DNA from: Owenia fusiformis
Taxonomy: Eukaryota; Annelida; Polychaeta; Sabellida; Oweniidae
Length of the DNA: 64,000 bases
Assembly (NCBI GenBank): GCA_903813345.2
Contig: CAIIXF020000007.1
Span: forward strand, 10,421,730 to 10,485,729
Direction of reading: 5' to 3'
The stretch's first letter is position 1. Every line of letters begins with the position of its first letter. Under the pieces are notes generated by a model. It saw only the letters and a program-made list of their open reading frames with translations. It was not told the DNA's origin and made no database searches. The translations under genes were made by a program, and so were the position numbers. This document shows, in pieces, positions 25,357-36,400 of this stretch.

Positions 25357-28300
25357 TTAGTCACTTCTACTCCTTCTGTGTCTTCTTTTATCTCTGCGAT
25401 TGTCATGTGTTCTTTCTTCAGAACTGTCTCTAGACTGATGTCTAGCTCTCCTTGAATCAGGAGATCGTTCTCTATGCTTTCTATCTCGTTCACTTGAATC
25501 GTCCCTTCTTCTGTCCCTACTTTTACCATTCCTTTGTCTATCTCTCGAGTCATCTCTTTTTCTGTCCCTTCTTTTGCTATTTCCTTGTCTTTCTCTTGAG
25601 TCCCTGCTGGATCGTTCTCTAGAATGGTCCCTTTGTCTATTGCTTCTATGTAAATCTCTTGAATCATCTCTATAACTTTCCTTTGTTCTATCTTTTGTAT
25701 TTCTTTCCCTTGAATTGTCTCTCACTTGGTCCCTTCTATTTCTTTCATAAGAGTCCTCTCTATTTCTGTCCTTTCTAAGTCGTCTTTCCCTTGAATCACT
25801 TCTACTTCTGTCCCTGTTATCTCTATTATTGTCTCGTTCCCTTCGACTTCTATTATCTCTGTCTCTTTCTTCGACTCTTTTTCTGTCTCTTGTGTCTCTG
25901 TTGTTTCCATGCCTTGAATCTTCTTCATGTCTTTCCATTCTCTGTCTATCAGCTCCACTATGTTTCTCCTGTTTTATCTTCCTTTGTGCTCTATCATCCT
26001 CACTGTCATCTGAATCATCACTTGAGCTTTCAGAATCACTTTCCTGTTTCCTTTTCTTCTCTTTCTTCTGCTTCTTCTTTTTCTTAGGGGATTCATCTGA
26101 AAACACATATAGTGTTATAGTTAAAGGTTTAATTATATAGAAGCTATTTCGGATAATTTAATTAAAACAAGACACGCATTTATAAATATGACACTCTGAC
26201 GAATAAAATGGCCCTTAACAGACCTTGGCACTAGTCTGGTTTTGCATCTGTAAAAATTTCAAGTTGAATAGATAAGCAGTTTTCGTGAATTTTGATAACA
26301 AGATTTATAAATTGTCCACCCAGCTGCCCTCAGACAATGTAGCATTTTTCAGAAAGCACAGAAAGTTATACTGGAATTCTTATAATATTGTAAAACAGTA
26401 AAAAAACAGCTGTATAATTTAGTTCTATTCAAATATTGGTTTGTTCTGTTTTTTTCATATTCTTCCTTGTGAAAGGAGTGTATGTTTACCTGAATCAGTA
26501 TCACTGTTTTTCTTGCTTTTCTTTTTACTCTTCTTCTTCTTAGATTTTTTCTGCATCTTTTCCAGCTTCCTAATATATTGAATATTACACATGTTAGTGA
26601 AAATAGTATGAGTCAGTGAAAAACAGGCTTAAAGTAGTTCAATATAGTTAGCAAAGATAATTTTTATCAAATCATTTCTCAATATTTTTGACTGTGGCAC
26701 TAGAACTGTAACTAGAACTGGCACTAGAACTTGCACTAGAACGGACTGTGAAACTATATCTTTTGTGGACTTTACATGACATTCAGGGACATATCATTGC
26801 TTTATCAAAAATCTGCATTTGGGAAACTCTGTACATGCATCGCAGACACTATTGATGCTTCTCCTACCAGAAATATCATATCTGAAAAACCTTCAAGATA
26901 ATTTCAAGATATTTTTTATGAAATTGAATAACTGCATGCTACATATACATGACTTACTTGAGTAGTTTTTTCTTCTGTTTAGGAGTGAGGGATTTAAAGA
27001 ATGCAGCCTGTTCATCTTCATCATCTGAATCACCTGGAACCATTTGCTGAAAACATACAAAAATATTCAAGCAGTTGAAAAGACTGAGAATTACATGAAG
27101 TTGTCTTTTCAAAAGGATTCAATCGTTTTTTAGTATTATCAATAAAAAATATATCTCTGAGTATATATTTTGAAATAACTTTTAGGTAAGGTTAATGTTT
27201 ACAATAAACCAGATGTGAGTAGATAGTTACCTGATTAGGATCCATTGAGTTGATCCTGCGTCCCATGACTGCCTTAGTGAATGCCAAACCATCTTCTTTC
27301 ATCATACCAATTAGGTCTGCAGGATTGTTACCAGCTGAAATTTAAAATTTAATTTAGACCCACATGTTCTTTTGTAACTATTGACACAGTTCATTAAGGA
27401 ATCAAGGGCGAAGTCTACGTCTATGAAGTAGTTATGGACTTTGGTTTGCACTTTCACATGTAAAGAATAATGAGCCAAAAACATTTGTAATACTTACGTG
27501 CAGGAGGTTCAGCAGTGATGTTCTGTCCAAACAACGGACATATCCTGTCTGTATTCACATGACCCCATTTGTGGCATTTCATACAGCGCACATTGCGAAC
27601 CTCAATACCAAATGGCTGATCCCTAATCTGATCATCATCTTTTGCATAACTGCAAAATAAATTAGGAATGTATACTGAATAACATGTTTTGATAATATGA
27701 AAATTGGAATTTGCTGGGTCAATCAGAGTTCTGATATTGAATAAATTTTTGAATAAACTTTTGAATACTTTTAGCTAGTTCTAATAGGTTTTATGGTACT
27801 TCAATATCTGAATTTATTATTTCTATGCCGCGATACTCTTTCTCTCATTGGTCAATTAGATACCATGTGACTAAAAAAATATAGAGGTATTCCATGTCTC
27901 CCTGCTTAGAAAACATGTGAAGAGTGTATTCACCGACAGTGTCGTCATTTTTAGTGAATACCACTATATATTCAATTAAAATGACGTCACATCACTTAAT
28001 TCCATGGGACTAAATCTTGAAAGTTGTAAAAACATGTGTTGGTAATCTGTTATACTATATACAGTATTTATTAATTGTACACTTTACCTCTCTCTGGGTG
28101 CTTTATATTTTCTCTGCCACTCAAACTTGTACTCTGGTTCATTGTCCTCCTTTTCACGCTCCTTATTGGCACCTGGAGGTGCGTCATACATGAAGCTCAA
28201 TCCAACACGAGCCTTTTCATCTCCCAACAGAGCTCTGAAATATAAAGTTAACAAATATGATATGGATTATCCTATCAGAAAGTTCTTATCAGCAGTCATT

Positions 28301-30907
28301 TCAATGGTGTAATAACATACATAAAAAAGTCTTGTTTTGCTTCACAAGTGGTCAACTTAACCCCCATCACCCTCAAAGGAAAGTGCTGATGAAAACATTG
28401 AAATAACCACGAGGCTTATAATATACAAAAAACATTTACTTGAGGCCATACTGAGACACTCTTCAAAATATGTACTGCTCATTATACCACTTTAAGTCCA
28501 ATTACAGTTGTATAACATGGGTCTATAACAACGATATACAGTGGAGAGTGGTATATCGTCATCGTATACAACTCCTTCGTATACACTCCAGCGTATACCA
28601 CTGTAGAAGTGCATTCTGGGAACTAATGAATAAAAAAATCATGAAAATTTTCATGATTTCCTAGAATCAAGTGAGGTCATAAATGGTTCCGGCATGATTG
28701 CTAGAATCAGGCCATGTCCTAAATGGTCCGTCAATCGAGATCAACATCAGCATTATTGAGTTGGCTATGGGATATTTTTATGGTTTTTAATTGTTATGAT
28801 TGTGTTCGAATCAACTGTAATTGAACTTAGAGTGGCATAATAAGATTATATATAACCTCATAATATACCTCACAATTCAAGCATGTATTAAATAGAAGAA
28901 TTGATAAAAAGTTAAGCTCTAAATAGATGGCTTGAAATGATTTTTATCCCTACCAGATGACACCTCCAAGATTCTGTTCATAGTCATCTGTCCATTCTAT
29001 GTACATAACAGCTATTTGAATAATGGTGCAGAATTTGTATAAACAAACAAAAATGGTACATAACCCACCTGTTGTTCACAACATCTTGTTCCTTTTCATA
29101 TTGAGATTGGAGTTCTTCCTGTTTCTTCTGTTCGTGTTCAGTTTTCTGCTGAGCCATCCAAACCTAAAATAATTGAATGTACTTAAAGTCCCCGTCTAAA
29201 GTTTGAAAATATATTTTTATCATTCATTTGCTATCTGTCAGGACTTAAAAAGTGATTTTAGAGATTTTTGAACAAAAAAATTTTTTTGAAAAAAAAGTTG
29301 TGAGCATTTCATATCTCAAATATTCAAATTTCCCGCCATTTTACAAAAAAAGTTGAAATTTCTTAATCATCAAATATTTCTTAATGCATTTCAAAAAAGA
29401 TTATCTTTTTAACACCAATGCAAAGATTGAACAAAAGACACACTATTTCAATAATAAAATGTCATATTTAATGGGCCACTTCAATGTTTTAGCTTATCAA
29501 AAATATTTTGATACATTAGTGATGTCACTTTCGATGTCAATCTTTTCTAAATATGCTAGACTTTCATAAAAAACAATGTTGATTGTCTAACCAGGTTAAA
29601 AGGAAGAATAAATTATGTTTTAGATATCATTGTACCATTGGTTTCTATGAGAACTAAAATTTTGAAATGCATTTTTCTCAGAACCATTTTCATACACTGA
29701 TAAGTTCATTTCTCGCTTGTTTATCAACGGATTTTCTTAATTTTTTCGGCAAAAAACATGGGAGGATGAATGCTATGCATTGGTATGAATTGTGGCTAAT
29801 TAGAAGATATGAGTGACCTCTAAAAGTTGGTTTTAAATAAATTCACAAATTTTGGAACAAAAAGTCTATCAAAAACCACTTTTTGAAATTAAAAAAAAAA
29901 GTTTCACATATCACACTTTGATAACATTGGGTAAGACTACAATATAAGCCAAAGTGGTTTAAACTTTACATGGGGCCTTTAAACATTAGAAAGTATGGAG
30001 TTTAGCATACAGTTCAGCATAAATGTTAGATACAGAATAACAAGACGCTTACAATACATTCCAAATATTACTATTTCTTTATAGATTTGTTATCAAAATG
30101 TAGATTTCTTTATAAAACAGACGTATCTGTGTTGTATTTAGACTTGGAAGAAATATGGTGGACATTAATACGATTTTCAATTTGTTGAACTGACCGAATG
30201 TAGTACTGAACGAAATATGCAGCCGAAACTTCTCGATATTCTATGAGATCACAAACAGATTGCAGAAGAATTCTTCTTTTTGCTGCATTTAATAGTTTCA
30301 TTCTTATTTATTAGCCATAATCCAGCAATGGAAACATAATATAAATACAAAGTATGATACAAGGAACAAACACGTAAGTGTTTTTTATGATGTTTATTCA
30401 TTTGTCAGCAAGTATTATACATTGAAAAACCAGTGTGTTTTTTCTGTAGTAAATCACCCCTTTTTTGCATTGGACCTCGTCTGGCCCAGATCTACGACGT
30501 CGGGAGTAGATAACTGGGCCAGACGGTGTCGACTTTTGGCAAGCAACCGAAGATACCTCAAGAAAAGCCGGAGATTGCAGAAGCTTTTCTTTGCAAACGA
30601 AGTTGGCCGAGGGTACCACGAATGTGAAGAGGATGTCTCTAATTGGTCAAAAATAGGGGCTCGGCATTCTCCGTCAGATTGAATCTGCAAAATTCGGTTG
30701 TATGGCTTATCTTCGGTTGTATGGCTTACCTTCGGCTGCATAGCCCAACCTCGATTGATTGGAAAAGATGCTGTCCCGTTTGGTTAGGCTAGAGTCAGTG
30801 TCACGGCGGAGTAAAAAAACACGCAAAAAACTTACCCTTTTTATGTTGTCGAAATTCCCAGGATGGAAGAACTTCTTTGTCATGTAATTATTGTATCCTT
30901 TCCCCAT
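25357..30907 (-). CDS. CIR1, corepressor interacting with RBPJ, complete, 8 exons
   Basis: Exons in order: 30907-30836, 29163-29069, 28234-28088, 27649-27498, 27334-27231, 27046-26958, 26569-26490, 26096-25357. All are GT-AG, the phases agree, and 1479 nt give 492 aa; human CIR1, from memory, is about 450. The start [17 protein letters not shown] and following VWMAQQK match the Cir_N region. Exon 3 ([15 protein letters not shown]) and exon 4 ([14 protein letters not shown]) are strongly conserved, and exon 4 has a zinc-knuckle-like C-x2-C-x4-H-x6-C ([16 protein letters not shown]). Exons 6-7 are acidic, then Lys-rich ([11 protein letters not shown]). Exon 8 is a long Arg/Asp/Ser tail with SRD, SRER and RRSRSD motifs. 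Known family role: nuclear corepressor linking CSL/RBPJ to SAP30-HDAC in Notch signalling, with ties to splicing factors through the RS-like tail. Confidence 0.95.
25360..26010 (-). repeat. Codon-coherent RD/RS-rich low-complexity tract in CIR1 exon 8
   Basis: The tail of CIR1 is built from short irregular repeats of the R-D-x-S-R-E/D-R type (for example [19 protein letters not shown]). Because the repeats are imperfect and purine-rich, other frames also stay open on both strands; those are shadows, not genes. The expected product feature is a disordered, phosphorylatable nuclear-speckle-type tail. Confidence 0.8.
27826..28015. mobile_element. Foldback-like fragment with TGACGTCA in CIR1 intron 3
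   Basis: Contains CTCATTGGTCAATT, an inner inverted pair GTATTCAC/GTGAATAC and a TGACGTCA at 27982-27989. The layout resembles the elements at 6210-6775 and 57976-58786. Borders are uncertain. Confidence 0.4.
30110..30301 (-). CDS. Hypothetical 63-codon ORF in CIR1 intron 1
   Basis: An ATG-started frame, [20 protein letters not shown]..., on the CIR1 sense strand, about 530 bp downstream of exon 1. It reads as a plausible amphipathic helix followed by a polar tail, but I recognise no family, see no splice logic linking it to CIR1, and a frame of this size can arise by chance. Listed only as a candidate. Confidence 0.12.
   Translation of the reverse strand: MKLLNAAKRRILLQSVCDLIEYREVSAAYFVQYYIRSVQQIENRINVHHISSKSKYNTDTSVL
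30480..30533. repeat. GC-richer 11-bp inverted repeat near CIR1 exon 1
   Basis: GTCTGGCCCAG and CTGGGCCAGAC are perfect complements about 30 bp apart, in a locally GC-richer patch (about 30460-30700) just inside CIR1 intron 1. It could be a regulatory patch or an element remnant; no family recognised. Confidence 0.4.
30693..30749. repeat. 19-bp unit, three tandem copies
   Basis: TTCGGTTGTATGGCTTATC, then a one-base-class variant, then a diverged third copy (TTCGGCTGCATAGCCCAAC). It lies about 90 bp from the CIR1 first coding exon, inside intron 1. Confidence 0.7.
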
Positions 30908-30929
30908 GATTGCCTTGTTCAATTCTACG

Positions 30930-31120
30930 CACGTATAAAGCAAGAAAACACTGTATTTGAGCTTAAAAACAAGCAAACGTATGAAAAACTAAAACTACGA
31001 TTTTCAGAAATCTTACGGAGTGAATATGGACTGTGTTGAGTGATTACCCTACTACAATCACGAAATTCTTGAAGTTCCATTACACAGGTCACTTTTTGAC
31101 GTCGCGTAAGGTACGATCAT
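30930..31120 (-). promoter_or_regulatory. Probable CIR1 promoter/5' UTR region
   Basis: This is the stretch immediately upstream of the CIR1 start codon. No TATA box is placed convincingly. A TGACGTCG (CRE-like) lies near 31096-31103 in a locally CpG-containing stretch. Assigned by position only. Confidence 0.3.
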
Positions 31121-33275
31121 TGTCTACTCCGAATAATGTTTTCCGACCAAATATTGAGTTTCGATGGTTCAAAAAACATACTCTTGGATAGCAAGTTGCT
31201 ACTGATAGTACGGGTTTTGAATCTGAAGGTCTTGGCTTGGATTCCATTATTGACATTATTGGTATGTTGAATTTAGCACATTTCCTAAATGTATCAGGTC
31301 TACAGCTGGATTGTTACACTTCACTCTACATTGATTATTTTCCAGGGGTATCCTTTGGTCTTTACATGTTGTTAGTGGTGGGATCAAAGTGTTAATTGTA
31401 TATACAGGGTGTCCATAAAGTCATCACAGACTTTTATTGTATTTGAAGACTTTATAGACACCCTGTATATCTTTTGCTCTGAGTACTGTACTTGAGATGT
31501 CACCAGCCTATGCGTAAAACCAGGTCTGGTTCTGGGTGTGGTGCTTTCAAATAGGGATAGTGTATGACTCTGGAAACTAAGTTGCTAACTAAGCACACCT
31601 ACATGTATCTTAACTTTAGGTAGCTCTTTCTGTATAGCATCAATCAATTCATCACGATTCCTTCCATATTGTGATATACTAAGCTTGGTTTTGGAAATTC
31701 CCTACAGACACCCTTGGGTCATTACACAAATATATGACATCAATGATTTCAAAGAAGGGTGCAAAACATTTCTCTAATTCTCAACTAATATTACATCTGA
31801 TATTTATAATTGTTTGCGCCCATTGTCTCTTTTGTAAAATATTGGCTATTTCTAACACATTCTATTTTACTGAAACTATGATGGATGCCACATACCATGG
31901 CAATTTTGTCAATTGTAAAAAAGATATGTTGTTTGATATATGATAACTTAACAGGATGGGGCAAGAGTGAACAAGAAACAAAATAACAAGGTTTCATTTC
32001 ATAATAAATTAACAATCACAAAGTTGTAGTTTTATGTAATATTGCATTCTATTTATTGCATAATGTATATTCTAAATGGCTAAAATCATACATAAATCTA
32101 ACAGTAAAACAAAACATTAAAAGCAGATAATCTTTAACAAAATCACACATGGTTATTGGTTACCTTGTTTTGATTCAGAAATCTGAATAAAAAGTATGCA
32201 TCAATGGTTTAGTTTTGCATATGGTCATGTGCTCCCCAATATTATCTTTCATATACAAGTATGATGGATATATTGTATTACAAAAATATCAGAACATTGT
32301 AAAACAAAAATATACAATAGAAAAATAGTTGCAAATACAATTCATGGACGGATTGAAAAAAAGTTGCAAATACAATTTATGGACGGATTAAATGACATGT
32401 TTATAATAATTATTATAAACATGTAGAACAGTTTCATTATATATGAAGTAATATATTATGAACATTACCATGCATGTACTGGATTTGGAAGTAAATAAAC
32501 ATTTTTAGTCTTTCATTCAGTTAAGCTATACTTCAGTCAAGTACACACTTTGCTGTCCAAAACCTGTGAAATTGAACACTATCATGATCATGTAAAGATG
32601 TTCACATTGAAAGGTGTTCACATGAAGATTTTCACATACCAAGTTTTAATTTTTTTGTATGGATTTCAAGTGATCTACTGACATTGATATCAGATGCCAA
32701 AGTTACGTTTTAATTTAATACAAAGACAGTTTGTTATGAATACAAAATGCACATTGATTTGCACACTTTAAATATTTAAAAGTCAAACATTATGATCACT
32801 TTAAATATAGGGTGTTCATGAAAACTCAATTACAATTAGAAATACATGTGCAAAGCCTGTGTAAAGAGACTTTATGGACATTTCTAAATGATGTTAGTTT
32901 TCAAAGGTTTCTGTCATTCAAAAATATTACTATTACTAAATGACATTTTTTACGATTTTCTGTGAAATCAAATAATCTTTGGTGCATCAAAAGCATCTAA
33001 AATATCACAGTAATGTTGGTGTACATTTGTATATCAGCATATTATCTTCTATCAGAGAAGAATCCACTTAAGTCATTCCTCCTGTTGGCTTATTTTCATG
33101 TACCAATGGCTTGTGTTTGTGTACTGCATTTTTATACAACTACAAATTGAATTGGACGGATTGGGTCAGATATAAGCTGATGACTATGGTCACTCATACA
33201 CTGTGAATCCATATAGTTATTAATCGTAGTATCCATTCAGAGATGTTCTCATGCAATGTCCATGGCTATTTTTAG
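31121..33275. other. Intergenic/3' UTR stretch between CIR1 and ODAD4
   Basis: AT-rich, with no convincing coding frame. It should contain the CIR1 upstream region on its left side and the ODAD4 3' UTR on its right side (a minus-strand AATAAA occurs near 32050). A short duplicated segment (GCAAATACAATTCATGGACGGATT) lies near 32330-32395. Confidence 0.4.
31401..31469. mobile_element. 69-bp hairpin with TACAGGGTGTCC ends
   Basis: TATACAGGGTGTCCATAAAG and its near-perfect complement face each other around a loop of about 25 bp. The ends and bordering TA are like those of tiny mariner/Tc1-type MITEs; a diverged relative may lie near 32810-32890. No coding. Confidence 0.5.
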
Positions 33276-33400
33276 TTAGTCTTCATTCTTCACAGACCCC
33301 TTATCATCATCATCGCCATTCTTCACAGACCTCCTATCATCATCACTTTTCACTGACTTTCTGTCATTGTCATCATTATCTTTGATCGACTTGTCATCAT
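33276..33400 (-). CDS. ODAD4 alternative terminal exon 2
   Basis: Acceptor CATTTCCAG before 33400; phase 1. It encodes DDDKSIKDNDDNDRKSVKSD and a further acidic/basic stretch ending KGSVKNED, TAA at 33278-33276. The K/R-S-V-K triplets echo the DRSDKSD and NSVKSD motifs of exon 59660-59415, supporting membership in the same gene. Confidence 0.6.
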
Positions 33401-36400
33401 CTGGAAATGGAACAATTAAGAAGAATTAAATTTAATTCATGTTACTAATTCCACAATCATAAGAAGAAGTATCTAAATGATTAACAAATTCTTCCAAAAT
33501 TAGAAATGGAACTTTGAGGATATTTCAGAAAGAACATTTTCACATTGATTCACATTTTTTATATGTGATCTAATTGAGAAGTGCAGTAATCCCTCTTTAA
33601 AATTCACATTTTTGTTAGGAAATGCTAACGGATCAAAAAAAAAAAAAAAACGTTGCAAAAAGAGAACATAGTTTGCAGCTACATGTACCTATGCGTTTGG
33701 GGAACCCTTATTGTTGAACAATCAGTTAATTTGAAACACTTGAGTCGTCTTTGTTCTTCTGGATGTTATCAGCTTTATAAAGAAATGAAGAAAAATTAAA
33801 ACAAGATTTGCAAAGAAAAGAAAGTGGAACTAAACAATATATGCTCTATAAACTAAATGTACATCTAAGTCTAAAACAGAAAATTCGAAGGTGCAGGAAT
33901 ACACTCAGACAGTTAACTATAGTGCAAGTTTTGCGAAATAACAAATTCAATTTAACACTATAACTTTCAAAGCTATCTAAGTAAACAAATGGACTAAAGC
34001 AACATTATTAACATTTGTTGGACTTAAGCTACAAAAACCCACTTTTCCTTTAAGCATTTTACTAATTCTCTTGCATGAAATTTCATTTCTTCCGTGTTAC
34101 TACCTTTTCCCGAGTCAGCAGTTGTCACTGTATCATCTGGATTAGTCACACCATCTGTGGGTAAACTATGCCTTGGCTGATTTTTCTCAACACTTGCTGC
34201 TTTTACAGCAATATTATCTGCAGAGGAATCTTTTTCTCCATCTGTTTTAGACACACTGGATTCCTTATTTTCAGGACGTTCTTCATTACTTGTAATGTTT
34301 CTTGAAGTTTCTTCTATACTTGCGCCTCTAGGACTTTCTTCATTAGTAGTCTTGTCTCTTGGGCTTTCATCTTTACTAGCATTGTCTCTTGGACTTTCTT
34401 CTTTACTAGCCTTGTCTCTTGGGCTTTCATCTTTACTAGCATTGTCTCTTGGGCTTTCATCTTTACTAGCATTGTCTCTTTGACTTTCTTCTTTACTAGC
34501 CTTGTCTCTCGGGCTTTCTTCTTTACTAGTGTTGTCTCCTGGGCTTTCCTCTTTACTAGCCTCATCTCCTGGGCTTCCATCTTTAATAGTCTTGTCTCTT
34601 GGACTTTCTTCTTTACTAGCCTTGTCTCTTGGGCTTTCATCTTTACTAGCATTGTCTCTTGGGCTTTCATCTTTACTAGCATTGTCTCTTTGACTTTCTT
34701 CTTTACTAGCATTGTCTCTTGGACTTTCTTCTTTACTAGTGTTGTCTCCTGGGCTTCCATCTTTAATAGTCTTATCTCTTGGGCTTACATCTTTACTAGC
34801 CTCATCTCTTAGGCTTTCTCCTTTAACAGCCTTTTCTCCTGGGCTTTCTTCTTTAATAGCCTCATCTCTTGGACTTTCATCTTTACTAGCCTTGTCTCCT
34901 GGGATTTCATCTTTACTAGCCTTGTCTCTTGGGCTTTCATCTTTACTAGCATTGTCTCTTTGACTTTCTTCTTTACTAGCCTTGTCTCTCGGGCTTTCTT
35001 CTTTACTAGTGTTGTCTCCTGGGCTTCCATCTTTAATAGTCTTATCTCTTGGGCTTACATCTTTACTAGCCTCATCTCTTGGGCTTTCTCCTTTAACAGC
35101 CTTTTCTCCTGGGCTTTCTTCTTTAATAGCCAGATCTCCTGGTCTTTTGTCTTTAATAACCATATCTCCTGGGCTTCCATCTTTAATAGCCATATCTCTT
35201 GGGCTTTGACCTTTACTAGCCTTATCTTTTGGGCTTTTTTCCTTACTAGCCGTGTCTCTTGGACTTTCATCTTTACTTGCCTCATCTCTTGGACTTCCAT
35301 CTTTATTAGTCTTGTCTCTTGGGCTTTCATCCCCACTAGCCTCATCTCTTGGTCTTTCTTTTTTAAGAGCCTTGTCTCTTGAATTCCCTTCTTTACTAGC
35401 CTCTTCTCTTTGACTTTCATCTTCAGTAGTCTCATCTTTTTGAATATCTCCTTTGCTAGCTTTGTCCATAGGACTTTCATTTTTGCTAGCCTCATCTCTT
35501 GGACTTGTCTTTTTACTAGCTTCATCTCTTGGGTTTTCATCTTTAGTAGCATCATCTCTTGGGCTCTCATCTTTGGTAGTCCCATCTCTTGGGGTTTCTC
35601 CTTTACTATCTTTGTCTCTTGGGCTTTCATCTTTGCTAATCTCATCTCTTTGACTTTCCTTTTTACTAACCTCATCTCTTGGACTTTCATCTTTAGTAGG
35701 ATCATCTCTTAGGCTTTCTCCATTACTAGCTTTGTCTCTTGGGCTTTCATCTTTTCTAGCCTCTTCTCTTGGGCTCTCTTCTTTAGTAGTCCCATCTCTT
35801 GGGGTTTCTCCTTTACTATCTTTGTCTCTTGGGATTTCATCTTTGCTAGCCTCATCTCTTGAGCTTTCCTGTTTACTAGTTTCATCTCTACGGCTTTCAT
35901 CTTTAGTCGCATCATCTCTTGGGCTATCCTTTTTACTAGTATCATTTCTTGGGGTTTCATGTTTAGTAGCATCATCATCTCTTGGACTTTCACTTTTAAT
36001 AATCTCATAGCTTGGGCTTTCCTTTTTATCAGCCTCATCTCCCAGGGTTTCTGCTTTTCTAGCCTCATCTTTTGGGCTTTCATCTTTAGTAGCCTTGTCT
36101 CTTGGAATTGGATTTTCTTTTTTACTTGCCTCATCTCTGAAACTTTCTTTTCTTGTTTTTTGTCTTGAACTATCTGTCAATGTTGAACTACTCTCATTGC
36201 TCCCTGAACTGTTCACAGGACTCTCTCCTTGTCCTTGTGAATCTCCAACTGAGGTAACTGAATTTCTTTGATTTCTAGAGGCTGCTTTCTTATATCGTGG
36301 TGGTACTGGCCTTTTATTAGACTTCCCCTTTGGGGTGTTGTTAATAGAGCTATAACTTCCATCAGATTTGTCTCTTCCACTTGATTTAAGAGTAGAATTA

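Noticed and set aside
25357-26140. Overlapping frames on both strands in the CIR1 tail (for example a Leu/Phe/Cys-rich plus-strand frame)
   Set aside because: Purine-rich low-complexity coding sequence leaves other frames open; the CIR1 frame has conserved upstream exons and a proper stop.
30398-30976. Overlapping frames on both strands around CIR1 exon 1
   Set aside because: Apart from the exon 1 frame (30836-30907), no family match, and the frames overlap each other on opposite strands in a GC-richer patch, where long frames occur by chance.
34295-36168. Plus-strand and alternative minus-strand frames opposite exon C
   Set aside because: Periodic shadows of the 30-bp unit; no independent start context, splice logic or non-repetitive coding part.
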